NCBI RefSeq assembly: GCF_008629675.1
Contig: NZ_VWOX01000017.1
Span: forward strand, 1-64,000
Reading direction: 5' to 3'
Source of the DNA: Roseiconus nitratireducens
Lineage (GTDB): Bacteria; Planctomycetota; Planctomycetia; Pirellulales; Pirellulaceae
DNA: 64,000 nt
Both the position numbers and the translations under genes were made by a program. The notes under the pieces are model-generated. The model was not told where the DNA came from. It did no database searches and worked only from the letters and a program-made list of their open reading frames with translations. Of the stretch, positions 61,928 to 64,000 are shown piece by piece (within the stretch, counting starts at the first letter, position 1; every line of letters starts with the position of its first letter).

Positions 61928-63949
61928 ATGGTTTTCCGAACGACGGGTTTCGCTTGGCTGTTCGCCATCACGGTGGTGCACATCATCGGGCTGTCTTGCG
62001 ACGTGCAGGCGGCGACTCCCAGCGCCGATCCGGTCTCACACGCCTTCTCCCTGCCCACCGTTGGCGGGGCGACGGTGGACGTGGATTCCGATGACGACGC
62101 CGAATTGACGGTGGTTTTCTTCCTAAGCACCGAGTGCCCGCTGGCCAAGCTGTATGCCCCCCGGTTGCAACGGTTGGCCGATGAGTACGCCGATTCGGGC
62201 CTGGCCGTCGTCGGCGTCGCCAGTAGCGCCCAGGATTCCGTCGAAGACCTCCGCGCGTTTGCTGACGAGCACGAGATTCGCTATCCGATCGCCAAAGATT
62301 ACGGCAACGAAGTGGCCGATCAATTCCAGGCCGAGCGAACCGCCGAAGTCGTCTTGTTGGACGATCAATTGCAGGTCCGGTACCGCGGGCGGATCGACAA
62401 CGATTTTCAACCCGGCGTCAACCGCGCCGGTGAGACGCGACACGATTTGAAGCAGGCAATCGACGAAGCCCTGGCCGGGAAGGAAGTCTCGGTTGCAAAG
62501 ACGACGCCGGTGGGATGCTTGATCGGCCGCAGTCAGCGAGGCGAAGCCACCACCGATGTCACGTTCGCCAAGGAGGTTTCGCGGATCCTGAATCAACACT
62601 GTGTCGAATGTCATCGGCGTGGCGAGATTGGCCCCTTCGAGCTGACCGACTACGACGAAGTGGTCGGTTGGGGGCCAATGATGATGGAGGTCATCGACCA
62701 GAAACGGATGCCGCCATGGAATGCCGATCCCGAAGTCGGGAGTTTTCGCAACGCGCGACAGATGCCGCGGCGAGACAAAGAAATCTTGCGGGAATGGGTC
62801 GAAGGCGGCATGCCGTTCGGGGACGCAGCCGATTTGCCGGATCCGAGTTCACCGACGCCCGTGGCGACCCAGCGCAACACGCCGTGGCAGCTTGACAGTC
62901 CGCCGGACCGCATTCTGGAAATGTCCGATCGACCCTTTCAAGTTCCCGCGGACCAGACGGTTGAATACCAGTACTACGTCGTCGATCCTCAACTGGACCA
63001 CGACGTCTGGATTGCCGGAGCCCAAGTGATTCCGGGTAACCGCCAGGTGGTCCACCACTGCATCGTCTTCATCCGCCCGCCCGACGGATTCAATGCACGC
63101 GGAATCGGCTGGCTGACGGCGTATGTTCCAGGGCAACGGGGGGCGGCATTTCCTGACGGCTACGCCCGCCGCATTCCCGCCGGCTCAAAGTTGGTGTTTC
63201 AAATGCACTACACGCCGACCGGCCGTCCCCAGGAAGACCTCACGCGCGTCGGCCTGTGGTTTGCCGAACCGGAAACCGTGTCACACGAAGTCGTGACGTT
63301 GACGGCGATCAATCACGATTTCGAGATCCCGCCCCACACGGCCGATCATGTCGTGACCGCCTCGCGGGACGGTTTGCCGGATGACGGGATCTTGCTGGCG
63401 GTGGCACCCCACATGCACCTTCGCGGCAAGAGTTTCGAATTGTTCTCGCAGCGTGGTGCGACCAAGGAAAAGCTGTTATCGGTGCCGGCCTACGATTTTA
63501 ACTGGCAGCACGTGTACGCGTTCGAAGAGCCGGTCCAATTGTCAGCGGTCGACCGGCTGTCGTTTCAAGCCAGCTTTGACAATTCGTCGGACAATTTTGC
63601 GAATCCGGATCCGTCGGCACACGTGTTTTGGGGAGACCAGACGGATGAAGAAATGGCGATCGCATTTTTTGAAGTTGCGATCCCTCGCGATGCCCAACGC
63701 GGCGGAAAGCGACCGGCATCCACGGGGGAATCCGCCCCCGCAAACCTGAATCAGCAGTCGAAACAGGTGAAGGCGTTTGTCGACGACTACTTTGAAAGGT
63801 TCGATCAGAATCGGGACGGCCACGTCGATCGCATGGAGCTTCCCACCAGCGTTGATTCTTTCGGGTTCAAGGACCTGGACCTGGACGGCAATGGAACGCT
63901 GACGCGCGCGGAAATCGCAAGGGCAGCATCGGTACGACTGGCTCGATGA
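61928..63949 (+). CDS. Secreted redoxin - cytochrome c - copper-monooxygenase-like - EF-hand fusion
   Basis: A 673-residue exported protein. After the signal peptide, residues about 30-180 are an AhpC/TSA redoxin with one active Cys (FLSTECPLAKLY). A haem motif CVECH follows near residue 220. The long central region resembles copper type II ascorbate-dependent monooxygenases (VVHHCIVFIRPPDG; FQMHYTPTGRP; APHMHLRGKSFEL), with His residues that could bind two coppers. Two EF-hands (DQNRDGHVDRME; DLDGNGTLTRAE) lie at the C-terminus. It may oxidise a substrate with electrons passed by the haem, but this is a guess. GAGG 6 nt upstream favours ATG 61928; ATG 61916 is possible. Confidence 0.85.
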   Translation: MVFRTTGFAWLFAITVVHIIGLSCDVQAATPSADPVSHAFSLPTVGGATVDVDSDDDAELTVVFFLSTECPLAKLYAPRLQRLADEYADSGLAVVGVASSAQDSVEDLRAFADEHEIRYPIAKDYGNEVADQFQAERTAEVVLLDDQLQVRYRGRIDNDFQPGVNRAGETRHDLKQAIDEALAGKEVSVAKTTPVGCLIGRSQRGEATTDVTFAKEVSRILNQHCVECHRRGEIGPFELTDYDEVVGWGPMMMEVIDQKRMPPWNADPEVGSFRNARQMPRRDKEILREWVEGGMPFGDAADLPDPSSPTPVATQRNTPWQLDSPPDRILEMSDRPFQVPADQTVEYQYYVVDPQLDHDVWIAGAQVIPGNRQVVHHCIVFIRPPDGFNARGIGWLTAYVPGQRGAAFPDGYARRIPAGSKLVFQMHYTPTGRPQEDLTRVGLWFAEPETVSHEVVTLTAINHDFEIPPHTADHVVTASRDGLPDDGILLAVAPHMHLRGKSFELFSQRGATKEKLLSVPAYDFNWQHVYAFEEPVQLSAVDRLSFQASFDNSSDNFANPDPSAHVFWGDQTDEEMAIAFFEVAIPRDAQRGGKRPASTGESAPANLNQQSKQVKAFVDDYFERFDQNRDGHVDRMELPTSVDSFGFKDLDLDGNGTLTRAEIARAASVRLAR

Positions 63950-64000
63950 CGCGCAGACTTGCGAATTTCCTGCGCCGGACCAGCGACCATCCGGTCTGGG
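63946..64000 (+). CDS. N-terminus of a further gene, cut by the window end
   Basis: An ATG overlaps the stop of the previous gene (ATGA), a typical coupled start. The 18 readable codons give MTRRLANFLRRTSDHPVW, basic and consistent with a cytoplasmic tail before a membrane helix. Nothing can be said of the function. Confidence 0.45.
   Translation, partial: MTRRLANFLRRTSDHPVW

Overview
The window is a GC-rich stretch of a planctomycete chromosome, most likely from the Pirellulaceae / Rhodopirellula group. This is an inference from gene content. The signs are a giant protein with repeats of the D-x-N-x-D-G type plus a CxxCH haem domain, multihaem cytochromes, a bacterial V-type ATPase with a DUF2764 gene, secreted redoxin / cytochrome / monooxygenase fusions, and several families of short palindromic intergenic repeats. 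No rRNA, tRNA, CRISPR array or complete insertion sequence was seen.

Layout. 1-6.0 kb: a tandem 158-bp repeat, then an HME-type RND metal-efflux pump and its adaptor (- strand), and a divergent lipoprotein with a TRASH/YHS-like Cys domain. 6.2-28.6 kb: an Rrf2 regulator and then a long - strand nitrate/nitrite region. In transcription order it holds nrtA-nrtB-nrtC-nrtD (nitrate ABC transporter), a GAF-like protein, a DmsB-DmsC fusion, narB, nirA, an Fe-S flavoprotein, an outer-membrane porin, a NirB-like FAD/[2Fe-2S]/cytochrome b fusion, an 11-haem cytochrome c, a c-haem lipoprotein, a single-domain globin and moaA. Good sigma-54 type (-24/-12) promoters precede nrtA and the NirB-like gene. 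29-31 kb: a COG0523 GTPase and an ArsR regulator. 31-38.8 kb: a seven-gene V-type ATPase operon (B-D-I-K-E-DUF2764-A). 39.3-43.4 kb: oxyR, an aldehyde dehydrogenase and a duplicated class II aldolase. 43.6-64 kb: mixed housekeeping and planctomycete-specific genes, including the giant dehydrogenase/cytochrome, a Gfo/Idh/MocA oxidoreductase, an N-formylglutamate amidohydrolase-like gene, ychF, lpxK, a MerA-like flavoprotein, a desuccinylase-like gene, mgtE and a redoxin / cytochrome c / copper-monooxygenase-like / EF-hand protein. A gene cut by the window end follows.

How the nitrate genes may work together (inference). The porin and the ABC transporter bring in nitrate. NarB reduces it in the cytoplasm, with electrons from the quinol pool through the DmsB-DmsC membrane subunit rather than from ferredoxin. 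NirA reduces nitrite to ammonium, fed from NADPH by a flavoprotein in which a [4Fe-4S] domain takes the place of the usual flavodoxin domain; NirA and this flavoprotein share an N-terminal peptide. The NirB-like fusion carries two membrane His-x13-His pairs (a dihaem cytochrome b signature) and is coupled to the 11-haem cytochrome, which suggests a separate transmembrane electron route. This part of the region is the best candidate for an undescribed system.

Short palindromic repeats (at least four families) sit almost only between genes, often where convergent genes end; two families have terminal inverted repeats and look like MITEs.
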